Shown here: piece by piece, positions 54,558-63,897 of the stretch | Layout of the letters: each line of letters opens with the position of its first letter | Position numbering within the stretch: position 1 is the stretch's first letter | Assembly: GCF_963678635.1 (NCBI RefSeq) | Contig: NC_087068.1 | Span: 40,323,649 to 40,387,648, forward strand | Origin: Symsagittifera roscoffensis | Taxonomy: Eukaryota; Xenacoelomorpha; Acoela; Convolutidae | Reading direction: 5' to 3' | DNA length: 64,000 nt | The notes under the pieces: generated by a model | What the model was told of the DNA's origin: nothing | Databases searched by the model: none | The model's input: only the letters and a program-made list of their open reading frames with translations | Program-made: the position numbers and the translations under genes

Positions 54558-55292
54558 CTATGTTTTCAAACGTTTGGCCATTACACCTTTGTTTATATTT
54601 ACTTTTGATTCTCTGGAATTTTTCAGTACGATAGGCATTGACTTAATTTCATTCCTACAATAAGTGCTTTTTGCATTGATGCCTTTTTGTTCTAAGGACT
54701 TATCAATTCTAAACGATGTTCCTACTTTGAAAACTATGCCTGCTGGAGAAATTGAAATTACGCGGGATGATTTTGGTGCAATAGTTATATTTTTATCAAG
54801 AAGTACATTTTGATAAAAGCTTAGATATGGATAACTTTTGCTTCTCATAATACTAATAGGAACTCTTACATCTGGGTATTTTTTTAGTTCTAAGTTTAAA
54901 TTCGGAAAGTTTATTGATTTAAAGTTGTGAGAAATAAAATCCATTCCTAAGATATTTAGATCGCATCCATTCTCGGCTGAAATCCATGCTTTGATTTTTA
55001 CCGGATTATCAGTATTTGTCCCAAAAGTTGAGTCAAAATTAGTATAACCTATAAGTTTAAGTTTTTCTCCATTAACAGCAACTGTATTTGATCTACATTT
55101 ATTCAGCTGTAGAGGCTGTATTTTACAATATTGTTCATAACTGTCAAAATTAATAAGCGAACATGTTGCTCCAGTGTCTAGTAGAAATTGGGTTTCCAGA
55201 CCGTTATTTTTATTTTTGTCTCCGACGGGATGTTGGTATAAGTTAATATATAATTGTATTTTTGGTTCGGACGGAGACTGATCTAGTTTAAA
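54558..55292 (-). CDS. pro: Retroviral-type aspartic protease (-1 frame of gag)
   Basis: An open frame entered by -1 slippage at 55286-55292. The active-site triad FLLDTGATCSLI is encoded at about 55157-55193 (DTG at 55170-55178), and the second hallmark ILGMDFI lies about 85 residues later, as in retropepsins. A tail of about 130 residues follows (NVLLDKNITIAPKSSRVISI) that resembles the segment between protease and RT in Gypsy elements, and the frame then stops at 54558. It would process the Gag polyprotein. The absence of any downstream RT is the main oddity. The reading frame has no stops, consistent with a recent, functional insertion. Confidence 0.85.
   Translation of the reverse strand, partial: FKLDQSPSEPKIQLYINLYQHPVGDKNKNNGLETQFLLDTGATCSLINFDSYEQYCKIQPLQLNKCRSNTVAVNGEKLKLIGYTNFDSTFGTNTDNPVKIKAWISAENGCDLNILGMDFISHNFKSINFPNLNLELKKYPDVRVPISIMRSKSYPYLSFYQNVLLDKNITIAPKSSRVISISPAGIVFKVGTSFRIDKSLEQKGINAKSTYCRNEIKSMPIVLKNSRESKVNINKGVMAKRLKT
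55283..55292 (-). promoter_or_regulatory. -1 ribosomal frameshift site UUUAAAC on the gag stop
   Basis: In element sense gag reads AAT TTA AAC TAG. The heptamer T-TTA-AAC is in the correct 0-frame phase for simultaneous slippage of two tRNAs, and the -1 frame continues LDQSPSEPKIQLY into the protease. UUUAAAC is one of the best-known efficient slippery sites. A stimulatory structure downstream was not evaluated. Confidence 0.85.
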
Positions 55293-56377
55293 TTAACAAG
55301 TTCACACTCATTATCGGTATAGTCTCCTGGAATGTCATCATCACTAAAGTTGTGGATCTGGTAAGGTGAATGATAATCGTTATTTTCGTTGAAGGGTTTT
55401 TTACTGTTTGACCTGTCACGCGATTGAGAACTTTCAATGAAGTTTGACAAATGCCTGAATTCTTTTTGGGGATTTATGTCATTGAATTTGTTGTCTACTC
55501 TTGACCTATTCTTACTATAGTTATGGTAACTTCTGTTTGAATTCTCTCTTAATTGAAGCGAGTCATAATTTTGCTCCTGTTGATCATTATATTTAAAGCA
55601 ATGTCTTATCGTATGGCCTGACATACAACACCAGTTGCAAAACATTGGGTTGTTTTGTTTGTTTCTATGCTCCTTTGGGGTATAAGCTGCGTTTATTTTA
55701 TGATCCTTCATTAGTCCTGTTAACTCTTTAAGCTGATCTTTTTTTCCCTCTATTTCCAATTTATTATCTATGCTACTGGATGCTGTTCCGATAAACTCAC
55801 TACTTAATGCAAAACTTAAGTCTTTTGTTGCAATATGATCTTTTAATTGTTGCCATGTTGCGGGTGGATTCTCAATTAGGAATTGATGAGCCTTTTGTTT
55901 CAAGCCTGGCGGGCTTAAGCCGCGTACAAAGAATTCCATTTTCTTTGCTGTTCTTTGATCATCATTAAAAGTTGGATTAGGCCATCCACGGTCTACTGCG
56001 GTGCTTAATCTATGTATGTAGCTTTTAATGAATTCATCAGGTTGTCTTTTTATGTTTTCTGCTTCTATTCGTCTCCTATACTTATCTTTATCATCAGTGA
56101 ATCTATCTATGAATTGATCTCTTATATCATTCCAAGGTAAGTTTGCTGCTAATCCCTGATACCATTGAGCGGCTGGACTTCTTAATATTGAACCAAATAA
56201 GGCTCTTTGTCTGTTATCATATGCGTCTTGTTCGTCACCTGCATCTCCTGGTCTAGTGCCTAGGGAAAATGCTATCTTTTTCTCTACTATATCAAGAAAA
56301 TCTCTTGCATCTTCATTCGGATCTAAGCCGGTAAACTTTTCGAGAGCTAAATCTGGGTATGCTACTACGTTTGCCAT
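55283..56377 (-). CDS. gag: Gag polyprotein with CCHC zinc knuckle
   Basis: An intact 364-codon frame starting MANVVAYPDLALEKF. The capsid-like retrotransposon gag domain covers about residues 55-160 (RALFGSILRSPAAQWYQGL, IRDQFIDRFT, EFIKSYIHRL, FFVRGLSPP). A single CCHC zinc knuckle is at C247, C250, H255 and C260. The C-terminal 100 residues are Asn-, Ser- and Asp-rich. The stop TAG at 55283 lies directly after the slippery heptamer, so a fraction of ribosomes would make Gag-Pro. The role is particle assembly and RNA packaging. Family assignment is by motif; Gypsy-like is likely. Confidence 0.9.
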   Translation of the reverse strand: MANVVAYPDLALEKFTGLDPNEDARDFLDIVEKKIAFSLGTRPGDAGDEQDAYDNRQRALFGSILRSPAAQWYQGLAANLPWNDIRDQFIDRFTDDKDKYRRRIEAENIKRQPDEFIKSYIHRLSTAVDRGWPNPTFNDDQRTAKKMEFFVRGLSPPGLKQKAHQFLIENPPATWQQLKDHIATKDLSFALSSEFIGTASSSIDNKLEIEGKKDQLKELTGLMKDHKINAAYTPKEHRNKQNNPMFCNWCCMSGHTIRHCFKYNDQQEQNYDSLQLRENSNRSYHNYSKNRSRVDNKFNDINPQKEFRHLSNFIESSQSRDRSNSKKPFNENNDYHSPYQIHNFSDDDIPGDYTDNECELVNLN

Positions 56378-56462
56378 CTTTGTTTAATTCACTCAATGTT
56401 TTGTTAACAATATATAAAGGGTGTTGTGTACTGATCAATTGTTCGGACTGAAATAATTGTAT

Positions 56463-56729
56463 TTAAGTTACAATGAAGTTTGCTGGGTTCAATGAATACG
56501 AATTTTTGTTAGATAGATCAATAGTGCTATGGGGCTGATTAAGCTTTTTTAAGATGGAAGTTATCTGTGGGGTATTGCTGCTGGAAAGAATGGTTAATTC
56601 GTGAATATTTTTGTGTGGGTGTTTGGACAAAATTGTGATTTGATCTTTTTGGCTATTGGTGATATACCAAATAATTTTTGTGGATTTATTTTTTAATTTT
56701 AGTTTTAAATTAAATGGTGTTGTATTTAC
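56463..56729 (-). CDS. Small ORF B, paralogue of small ORF A
   Basis: An open stretch of about 88 codons ending at TAA 56463-56465, just upstream of gag. Its first 60 residues align with small ORF A: NLKLKLKNKS, IIWYITNSQKDQITILSKHP and TPQITSIL against NLKLKLGNKV, IIWYITNTEKNHISILAKHP and TPEIDTIL. There is no Met; an in-frame TAA precedes the homology at 56730-56732, with a possible splice acceptor TTATTAAG. The family is unknown. Conservation of residues rather than bases suggests selection on protein. Confidence 0.55.
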   Translation of the reverse strand, partial: VNTTPFNLKLKLKNKSTKIIWYITNSQKDQITILSKHPHKNIHELTILSSSNTPQITSILKKLNQPHSTIDLSNKNSYSLNPANFIVT

Positions 56730-57002
56730 TTAATAAAAGTTGGTCATAGCAATTTACATCCTTTTAGGGACATAAATAATTATCTAGGGAATGATAAACA
56801 ATATAAAAAATATTTAAATTTTTCTTATGAACTTGTTATGATTTTTAATTTTTGTTTAGGAAAATTTTGTGTTTTTAATAAAAAATGATTAAAATGCAAG
56901 TAATTTTGTGCTTGGGTTAATTATGATATCAAAAAGCAATCGGGAGTGAAGCAATTAATCGATCTTCCGGTATACAAATTATGTTATTTGTATTTTTATT
57001 TG

Positions 57003-57212
57003 CTAAAGAATTGTGTCAATTTCTGGAGTATATCGACGAAAGAAGACGTATAATTCGTGTTTATCTTCGTTAGGGTGTTTTGCTAATATACTAATATGAT
57101 TTTTTTCAGTGTTAGTGATATACCATATGATGTTAGAGACTTTATTTCCTAATTTGAGCTTTAAATTTATTGAACTGACGTCAATTTTAAAATGTGTTGA
57201 CATTAATTTCAC
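57003..57212 (-). CDS. Small ORF A (69 codons), unknown conserved family in the element leader
   Basis: An ATG-started frame (MKLMSTHFKIDVSSINLKLK) with the core IIWYITNTEKNHISILAKHP and the end RRYTPEIDTIL. A diverged tandem paralogue lies downstream at 56463-56729, about 45% identical over 60 residues. No transmembrane segment; it looks like a small globular alpha/beta protein. Position between leader and gag is unusual for an LTR element. Function unknown. It could be an accessory factor or a relic of a captured host domain. Confidence 0.55.
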   Translation of the reverse strand: MKLMSTHFKIDVSSINLKLKLGNKVSNIIWYITNTEKNHISILAKHPNEDKHELYVFFRRYTPEIDTIL

Positions 57213-57398
57213 GATGTTTGTTTTCTTTTTCTTAGGCCAAGTTGTACTATTTGATTAGTATATCTTAGAGTAATGAAAACTTCTTAGGAATTTTTGAATA
57301 TTAACAAAGGTTATTAATAATAAGATAAGGAAATAAAAATTTTCTTTGGAAAAAAAATTTTTCTAAAATTTTTTCTAAGTTTTTCAAGTATTGTATTC

Positions 57399-58640
57399 GC
57401 TGAAACCTTAACTGAAACCTGACAATTTGTTCAAGTGAAGTTTTATTGATGCTATGGTATGGTTAACAATACAACTATATGCCTTTATTGGTTATTATTG
57501 GTTCAAAACTTAATTTTTTTGTTAAAAATTTTTAGAAAATTTTTTTGACTGAAACGATAATCTGAAACCTGAAACTATGGTAGCTGAAGTTGATTTTTTT
57601 TAATCTTAAAATTTTCTATACGCTGTATTATGTCTGGTTTTCGCTTTAACTTGCAAAAAAATTCGAGAAAACCGAATCTTTTGATATCTTAAACTTAGTT
57701 TTTGAAAACTCAAACCTAAAACTCTTAAACTCTCTCAAACTCGGTGCATGAAAATAAAAAGTTGGTTTTTGATAGCCGGTCTAGTGTAAATTAGAATTCT
57801 GAACAGGTTTGTAACTTCAAAATCAAAAATTTGTTTGCGGAAACCTAAGTTTTTGGGGCTGAAACTATGATTTCTAGAACTGAAACTATGGTTTGACCAC
57901 TTGGTTTTAGAGTTTTGAGATTGAAAATTTAGGTTGGTCTCTCTGATATATTTCTATTCCAGCAATAAAATTGCCAAAAAGATGTAAAATTTTAGCCTAA
58001 AACGACGATTTTAGTTTTCTGAAACTATAAGTTTGAGGGCTCAAACTAACACCTTCTAGAAGTTTTTTGAGTTTAAAAAATTGTTAGTGCATTAAAGATT
58101 CTTATTATCTTTCAATATTTCACAAAAATTTTTCTCGGGAAGCAAGATTTTTGGTTCTGAAATCAAAAACACCAATTCTGAAACGTACGTTTCAGCCTTA
58201 GGAACCAAAATTTAAAATTGGTTTGGTGGGTTTTAACACCGTTAGTTTTCTCTAGAAAGTCAAAATTCGGCGTTCGGAGCTCAATTTTGAGACCAAAAAC
58301 TCAATTTGCGTGTTCTGAAACCTGAAACTAACAAAAACGTACCATTTAAGACCAGGTTTTTGACTTATGGTATCCACATTTGGGTTTGACTAGTTCAACT
58401 TTTGCTGTTTTACCCGAATCCGTTTACAGAAACTTGAAATTTTGACCGGAAACTATACTAATTTTAACTGAAACGTTTGACCCTATAACTGAAACCTAGA
58501 CTGAAACCAAAAATTTTGGCTGGTAAAAATCAATTTTTTATTGCTTATGCTATCATATGCTATCATATATAAAGTGGATGTGTCAGTGTTTTAAACTTAG
58601 TTTTTGTTGTAAAACCTGATATTTTTGTGCTGAAACTAAA
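57399..58640 (-). repeat. Leader region with a dense CTGAAAC (GTTTCAG) array
   Basis: I count about 15 copies of CTGAAAC in 1.25 kb on the plus strand, mostly followed by C or T, for example at 57399, 57411, 57548, 57561 and 57567. In the element RNA the word is GUUUCAG. The copies are irregularly spaced and sometimes adjacent (CTGAAACCTGAAACTA). No open frame crosses the region. It may be a packaging or protein-binding region of the leader. Confidence 0.7.
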
Positions 58641-59534
58641 ACTTGGTGTTTGGTGTTATGTGGTTAACGTTTAAGATTGGTTTTAGTGCGTAATCTTATT
58701 GTTTATTAGGTGTATATTTAAACTGTGTCAAAAAAAACGAATGATTTATCAAAAAACACTCAAATCCGTTCCTTCCTTTTTGGTTTTTGTTATTTTCTTC
58801 CTTAGTTTCAGTAATTGGTAGCTTTACTGATGGATGATTTAGGTTTAAGTTACGTTAAGGTGGTAAGAATTAAAATGAGTTTAAGAAAATTTGAGGATAA
58901 GCCTCGAGAATTGATGAAGGATTAGGATAAATAGCAACAAGCGTGGATGGTTTGAGATAATGTGATGAAGAATTCAATTTATCATACAATTTAGGGTACT
59001 CTTAGATCGCACATATGACCACTTAACCCCCTCAAAAAAATAAATGAAGATATTTAATAAGTTTTTGAGCACTTTAGTTTAATACAGAATTTCGTTAATT
59101 TTAGTGATGATAACTTTACACTGAAGTTTCGGCAAAACTTTAGTGGATTACTGGACAAAACGGGTATATCTTACTAGCGGACTTAGGCAGAGAACGATTC
59201 TTTCAGAAATTTTATATATTATTATAATAATAGATAATAGTTAAGTTCATGAGCTAATGTCAGTTAGAAAGCCGTCTAATAGACCTCGAGATGGAGGGAT
59301 ATCGTGGGCGACTGCTAGCGCAGGGGATGCATTTCGCAAGAACCCTACCAGGAATATCTGTCAAGTAGAAGACAATGAAATTGTGTTTCTATCGAAAGAT
59401 ACCCATTGTCTCTGGCTTTTTGAGGTTGAAAACTAATCTGACAAATACTCACAGATCCTAATAATAATATATATTTTTGAATTTTAAAAGCTGTTTCTAG
59501 TTTGTTGGAAAAAGAATTTCTTAAGGAGTAGTTC
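58641..59534. other. 5' leader of the LTR element
   Basis: Non-coding leader between the primer-binding site and the GTTTCAG array. It includes a more G/C-rich island at 59270-59400 (GACCTCGAGATGGAGGGATA) that could hold a structured dimerisation or packaging signal, which is inference. Confidence 0.4.
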
Positions 59535-59552
59535 TCTGCTGCGGTCGCACCA
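59535..59552 (-). other. Primer-binding site
   Basis: In element sense TGGTGCGACCGCAGCAG starts two bases after the 5' LTR. TGG would pair with the CCA end of a tRNA, and the 2-bp gap is typical. The plus strand reads like a tRNA 3' end (GCTGCGGTCGCACCA). I could not match it to a particular tRNA. Confidence 0.75.
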
Positions 59553-59554
59553 GT

Positions 59555-60698
59555 TTTACTAAGCGCTCATTGCTGGTTGAATGCTTAGTAATTTTATCCT
59601 AAATTATAAGTCTCACCTTAGATCGTCAAATTGTCTTGACAAAAAGTAGAGTAGAAACAATAGTTAGAAAAGGTATGAATTAATTAGTTGGTTAGATACA
59701 AAGCACTGGGTTATTAGATTATATAAACGAATCGAACAGCTTAGAGAAATATACCTATGAGGGGAGGTTGAGCTAATCTTATTTTGTTCATCAATATTTT
59801 ATCTTCTTACTAAGGTCGATGGCTGATTAGTATGAATGGGTCGCCCTTGGTTGTGTCCACTTCGGCACTTCTGGTTTGGTCGTCAGTATCGTATTTGCCG
59901 TAGTCCTTTGGGTACTTGTAGTCCAGACTTCCTCAGGTGTGGGTGTCTCGAGTATCTCGATTTATAATTTTATCGAACTTTAAATGAGAATTTATTCTCT
60001 ATTTTATTTGTGAAAAAAGGCTAGTTTAATTTTATTGTAAAGGCAGAAAAGAAAAATTATTTATTTTGAAAAGGTCTGACTGAAGAGATCTAACTTGCTG
60101 CTTACTGAGCAAAATGAAACACTGAAGATTTCACGCCAGTCCTTTTGCTCGTAAGTATAAACCGGCGGCTGATTCAATCTTTAATTATTCAGGTTTCACC
60201 TGCTCCTTTGTTCTCCCTTTCTAATTAGGGAATTTTCAACTAGTTTTTATTTGATTTTTTCCAAATCAAATATCTTTAACTTATTAGTCCCCTTTGATAA
60301 AAACCGCAGCCTTCAGTTTGTCTGATTAAAAATTCATATTACTTTCTCTGATGCATCATATTGCAGGTGCATCTCTGCTTAATCAAAGCAAGGAGAATTT
60401 CAGTGCAGCCGGCAAGACTGCTAAATATTTATCCAGTTTGTTTCAAGTTAAGTTAAAAGGGACGTATTAATAATCGCCGCCCTTTTAAAATATTGAGCAT
60501 GAAAAAATGAGAAAAATTGGACAAGTATTTAAAAAGGAGTGGATTTTCAAAACAAGATTTTATAGTCCTAATAAGAGTAAATCAGTTTTAGTGAAAAGAG
60601 GCTTTAATTTAAATGGCACGCTCCAATTTAGAATTGGGTCGTTAAATAAACAATTAAGACAATGGTCTTTTGTGTGTGTAGTATTTCGCAATACTACA
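59555..60698 (-). repeat. 5' LTR
   Basis: It is 1144 bp, the same length as the 3' LTR. About five differences were seen (for example ACTTTCTCTGATG here against ACTCTCTCTGATG, and CGTAAGTATAAA against CGTAAGCATAAA), indicating a young insertion. Transcription would start in this LTR on the minus strand; no clear TATA box was identified. Confidence 0.95.
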
Positions 60699-60702
60699 CT
60701 GT

Positions 60703-61849
60703 ATTCAGCATTATGTATACCCGGGCTGAAATCGTTTATCATACAAAACGAAGTCTAAGGAAAAACACCAATCAAAAAACTTCCGTTCAAGAAAATTGAA
60801 TAATCAGCTTTTTTCTGGCTACAAAAAACTCTAACACATAAAAATTCCAAAGTTCAGCGGAAAATGTTTTCCCTTAATTTCAACCGCAAAAAAATTTTAA
60901 ATTTTAATAAAAATTTTTTTGAAATGCTCCAGACTAAATTTTTCAATAAAATAAATCAATAGCAAACAGAGAACACGATTGCCAACTACTAATTGTTTTG
61001 ACCTAAAAACTTTCTAGCTGTTTACAAAAAATAGTCAGTTTTTTTATGGTTGTGAGTGGAATTGAAAATAGTACCTTTAACTAATAATCTACAAATGCAG
61101 CGTATCTGGAAGATTGTTGCCACTTAATCAGTGATTTTTGTAATTGCGACTTGATTATTAGGTTTGATTGTTGATACAGTTTTATTGGGTTATCAAAAAT
61201 TTGTTTTGTTTTTATTAATCATAACCTTTTAGTAAGAAACGACTAGGCTGTCCGGGATTATCAACAAATGCAATGGAAAAAAGTCTTAAATAACTGCATG
61301 CAAAAGATTCAGTTTTAACTGCATTTTTTCTGATTTGATTTAAACTAAAAGAGGTGTGCAACAATGAAAGTGAATATGTGATGCATATTTTATGGATGGT
61401 ATAAAATTTATCTATAACTTCAAATGACGCATTGTGCCAAATACAAAATTCCTTGTCAAGCTTCCATTAATAATGCTGAGAACCAGTCAAATTGAATGCA
61501 CCAAAAGTTTAATTATCAATTTTTTTTTCAAAACAATGCTGAACAAAAAATTGAAACAGATCGTCATAGTATAGAAAAAATCCGAATGCAAAAGTCCACG
61601 CTTGACTCTGAGAAATTTATAATTGTCATTTCTAGTACTAAATAAAACAAGACTGCTCGTATCAGGGCGAAGCCCTGAATGTTCCGACTGCCTTTTAAGG
61701 TTTAAGGAGCAGTAATAACATTAAAAAAGTGAGTGTAGTAAAAAAGAATGAAAATTTTTTTCTTCTAAACTTTGATTTTATAATGAAAATCATCCCCCCA
61801 CACGCCATCATATAAAGTAAAAAAGAATATATTTCGCTCCTTGTAACAA
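60703..61849. other. Intergenic stretch right of the LTR element
   Basis: A/T-rich with no recognisable coding region. GGGCGAAGCCCTG near 61665-61677 forms a small hairpin (GGGC/GCCC). Confidence 0.4.
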
Positions 61850-62050
61850 ATCAATTACAGCAAACAAGCTTCTTTCAACCAATTTGGAATAATTTCTAAG
61901 ACGGATTAACTCCCCGCTTACGCTTTAATAGCGCGAAAAATATCGCGCGTTAATTGTCTCAAATTGGCCAACACGGCAATCTTTAAACCCCCATAACTTT
62001 ACAAGAAATGATCACAGGCAAAATATTTTTTCAGTTTTAAGCTCAAGACA
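61850..62050 (-). repeat. GCGC-palindrome repeat family, inverted copy
   Basis: It contains GCGCGAAAAATATCGCGCG, a near-perfect palindrome, flanked by TTAATTGTCTCAAATTGGCC and GACGGATTAACTCC. On the minus strand the order matches the copies at 44985-45190, 39840-40150 and 41640-41950. Confidence 0.6.
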
Positions 62051-62289
62051 TATATACCTTTTGAATGATAAAAAAAATTTTGTCAAAAATGGCTAGTTTT
62101 GTCAAAAAAAGTCGTCATTTGTCTGAAGACAAAAAAACCCTGAACACAAACATTCGGTTAATTTCGTATCGAAAGTCGGAACACTAAGTATTGCCAAAAA
62201 AACGGCTTGAGAACTAAGCTAAGGCTTTGAATTAGACAAGAAATACCCAATTATTTTTCGAATGGTCTGCTTCAGATTTAGCTTGGTGC

Positions 62290-62620
62290 ATATACAAAAC
62301 AGTCCAGTACAAAAAATTCCAATGCAAAACAGTCCGGTTTAAGGTCGCCGATGAGCGCGCTGTGCGCGCGTCGCCGCTCTGCGGCGATAATTGGCTCTAA
62401 ATTTTGTATTGCGTCCTACCCTCTGTTGGCAAGCTCACAACACGTTGGCGCGACTGCGGCGATCACTATTTTGTTCATTATGTTTGTTGAACAAAAGACA
62501 ATTCCCGGTCTGCCGGCTTGTCAAAACAATTATTAATTGGGACTGTTTTTTTGTTCAATTTCATACTTTCCATACTGCTTGGTATTAGACTGTTTTGTAT
62601 GGGACTGTTTTGAACAGACA
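62290..62620. mobile_element. Repeat element with AAAACAGTCC arms and a GC-rich core
   Basis: CAAAACAGTCC occurs twice on the left (near 62298 and 62332), and GGACTGTTTT or a close variant three times on the right (near 62540, 62588 and 62600), forming inverted arms. The core at 62345-62525 is far richer in G/C than its surroundings (GATGAGCGCGCTGTGCGCGC, GTCGCCGCTCTGCGGCG). No transposase. A MITE-like insertion is likely. Confidence 0.55.
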
Positions 62621-62703
62621 CGATTTAGCTTATATCAACTTTAGGTGATGCAACAAATTGATGCAAGTTTGATGATGTCTGTAGACATTCAGTTGAATCG
62701 GTT

Positions 62704-63085
62704 GTTAAAATGCAGGTTTTTCGGATTGAAACTAAAGTCCTCCGCTGCTGTTATTAGTGAAAAAAATGTTCAATGCTTTTGAATGAATTTTTTTTACTTT
62801 TTGTGTAATTAAAAAATTACATTGTGTAACTGTTAAAATGCAGGTTTTTCGGATTGAAACTGAAGTCCTCCGCTGCTGTTATCAGTGAAAAAAAAGTTCA
62901 TCGCTTTTGAATGAATTTTTTTTTACTTTTTGTGTAATTAAAAAATTACATCGTGTAAGTGTTAAAATGCAGGTTTTTCGGATTGCAACTAAAAACCTCC
63001 GCTGCTGTTATAAGTGAAAAAAATGTTCATCGCTTTTGATTGATTTTTAAACTTTTTTGTGTAATTAAAAAAATTGTGTAATTAT
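62704..63085. repeat. 128-bp satellite-like trimer
   Basis: Three head-to-tail units begin at 62704, 62832 and 62961, each with GTTAAAATGCAGGTTTTTCG, CCTCCGCTGCTGTTAT and a palindromic GTAATTAAAAAATTAC near the end. Units 1 and 2 are over 90% alike; unit 3 is more diverged. Confidence 0.9.
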
Positions 63086-63569
63086 TACCTAGTTCAATTA
63101 TTTCTGATTATTATGTGCTTTGAAGCAATGTGTTGTTTGTAATTACTCTGATTTTTGAATCAAAAGGAATTTATTACTGTTTTGATGCTGCCGCTATTTC
63201 AGATGAAAGTCTTTGGCAGTCTGAACAAATCTAGCGAGACAACAAAGATTTGCCATCTTTAAAACGTAATAACTATTTCTGGAATCCATTTTTAATTTGT
63301 GAAAACATTCCACCTCTATAAAAAGAGCTAAATCAACAATTGTTTGCAGTTTTTCTGTCGTTTTTTCAATTCGTAAATGAATGTGGATAAGACATATAAA
63401 ACGAAGTTTTATTACTTCTAAAATCTCTACTCTATTAGAGAAACCTTCGGTCGGTCTCTTGTTTTCGGAAATACATACCAATCATCTCTTCTCAGAATAA
63501 ATTATCTGAAAAGTCAGTCAATTTAAGAGGACGTTGCTATCTATTTTATTATTCTGGCCTTCAAAGAAA

Positions 63570-63655
63570 ATGGCGGATTATATATGCTTGGAGCTGTTGC
63601 TTTCAGACCAAAGTATAACTTTCTCAAACGCCGGAGTTTTTGTACTATCTGAAAG
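63570..63655 (+). CDS. Candidate first coding exon of a plus-strand gene
   Basis: ATG at 63570 in the context AAAATGGCGG opens MADYICLELLLSDQSITFSN and then AGVFVLSER, ending at a donor GAAAG then GTATGG. The codon content looks protein-like and unlike the A/T-rich surroundings. A second open stretch at about 63783-63878 (RVRQKIDCIISIGGFTTF) could be a later exon, but its phase does not fit directly. Family not recognised; could be chance. Confidence 0.3.
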
Positions 63656-63897
63656 GTATGGGTGATCAAAAATCTCAAAGACATTTCAACGGCGCATGCT
63701 TTTCATTCAAGATGTTAGGCATGGTGGTTGATCCTAATACATTGTGTGTTTTATGATTTTTTCCAATTTTGTCTGCGGTACAGCAGCAAACACGAGTGAG
63801 ACAAAAAATAGATTGCATCATCAGCATTGGGGGCTTCACAACTTTTTATGATTCAGTTGAAGAACTCCTCTCACTGTAAAAGGGCTTGCCCTTACCT

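Larger units (their letters stand above)
50926..60698 (-). mobile_element. Non-autonomous gag-pro LTR retrotransposon (Gypsy-like)
   Basis: The element is on the minus strand. The 5' LTR is 59555-60698 and the 3' LTR 50926-52069, both 1144 bp with about five differences, so insertion is recent. Then come a primer-binding site, a 2.3-kb leader, two small related frames, gag, a -1 frameshift site, protease, about 1.65 kb with no conserved frame, a 229-codon ORF, a polypurine tract and the 3' LTR. The candidate target duplication is CTGT (plus-strand reading) at 50922-50925 and 60699-60702. No reverse transcriptase, RNase H or integrase motif was found anywhere inside, so pol enzymes must come in trans. 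The zinc-knuckle gag followed by protease suggests the Gypsy group. Confidence 0.85.

Noticed and set aside
63194-63481. 95-codon minus-strand frame as an exon
   Set aside because: Composition is plausible but there are no clear splice sites and no recognised family; insufficient to call.
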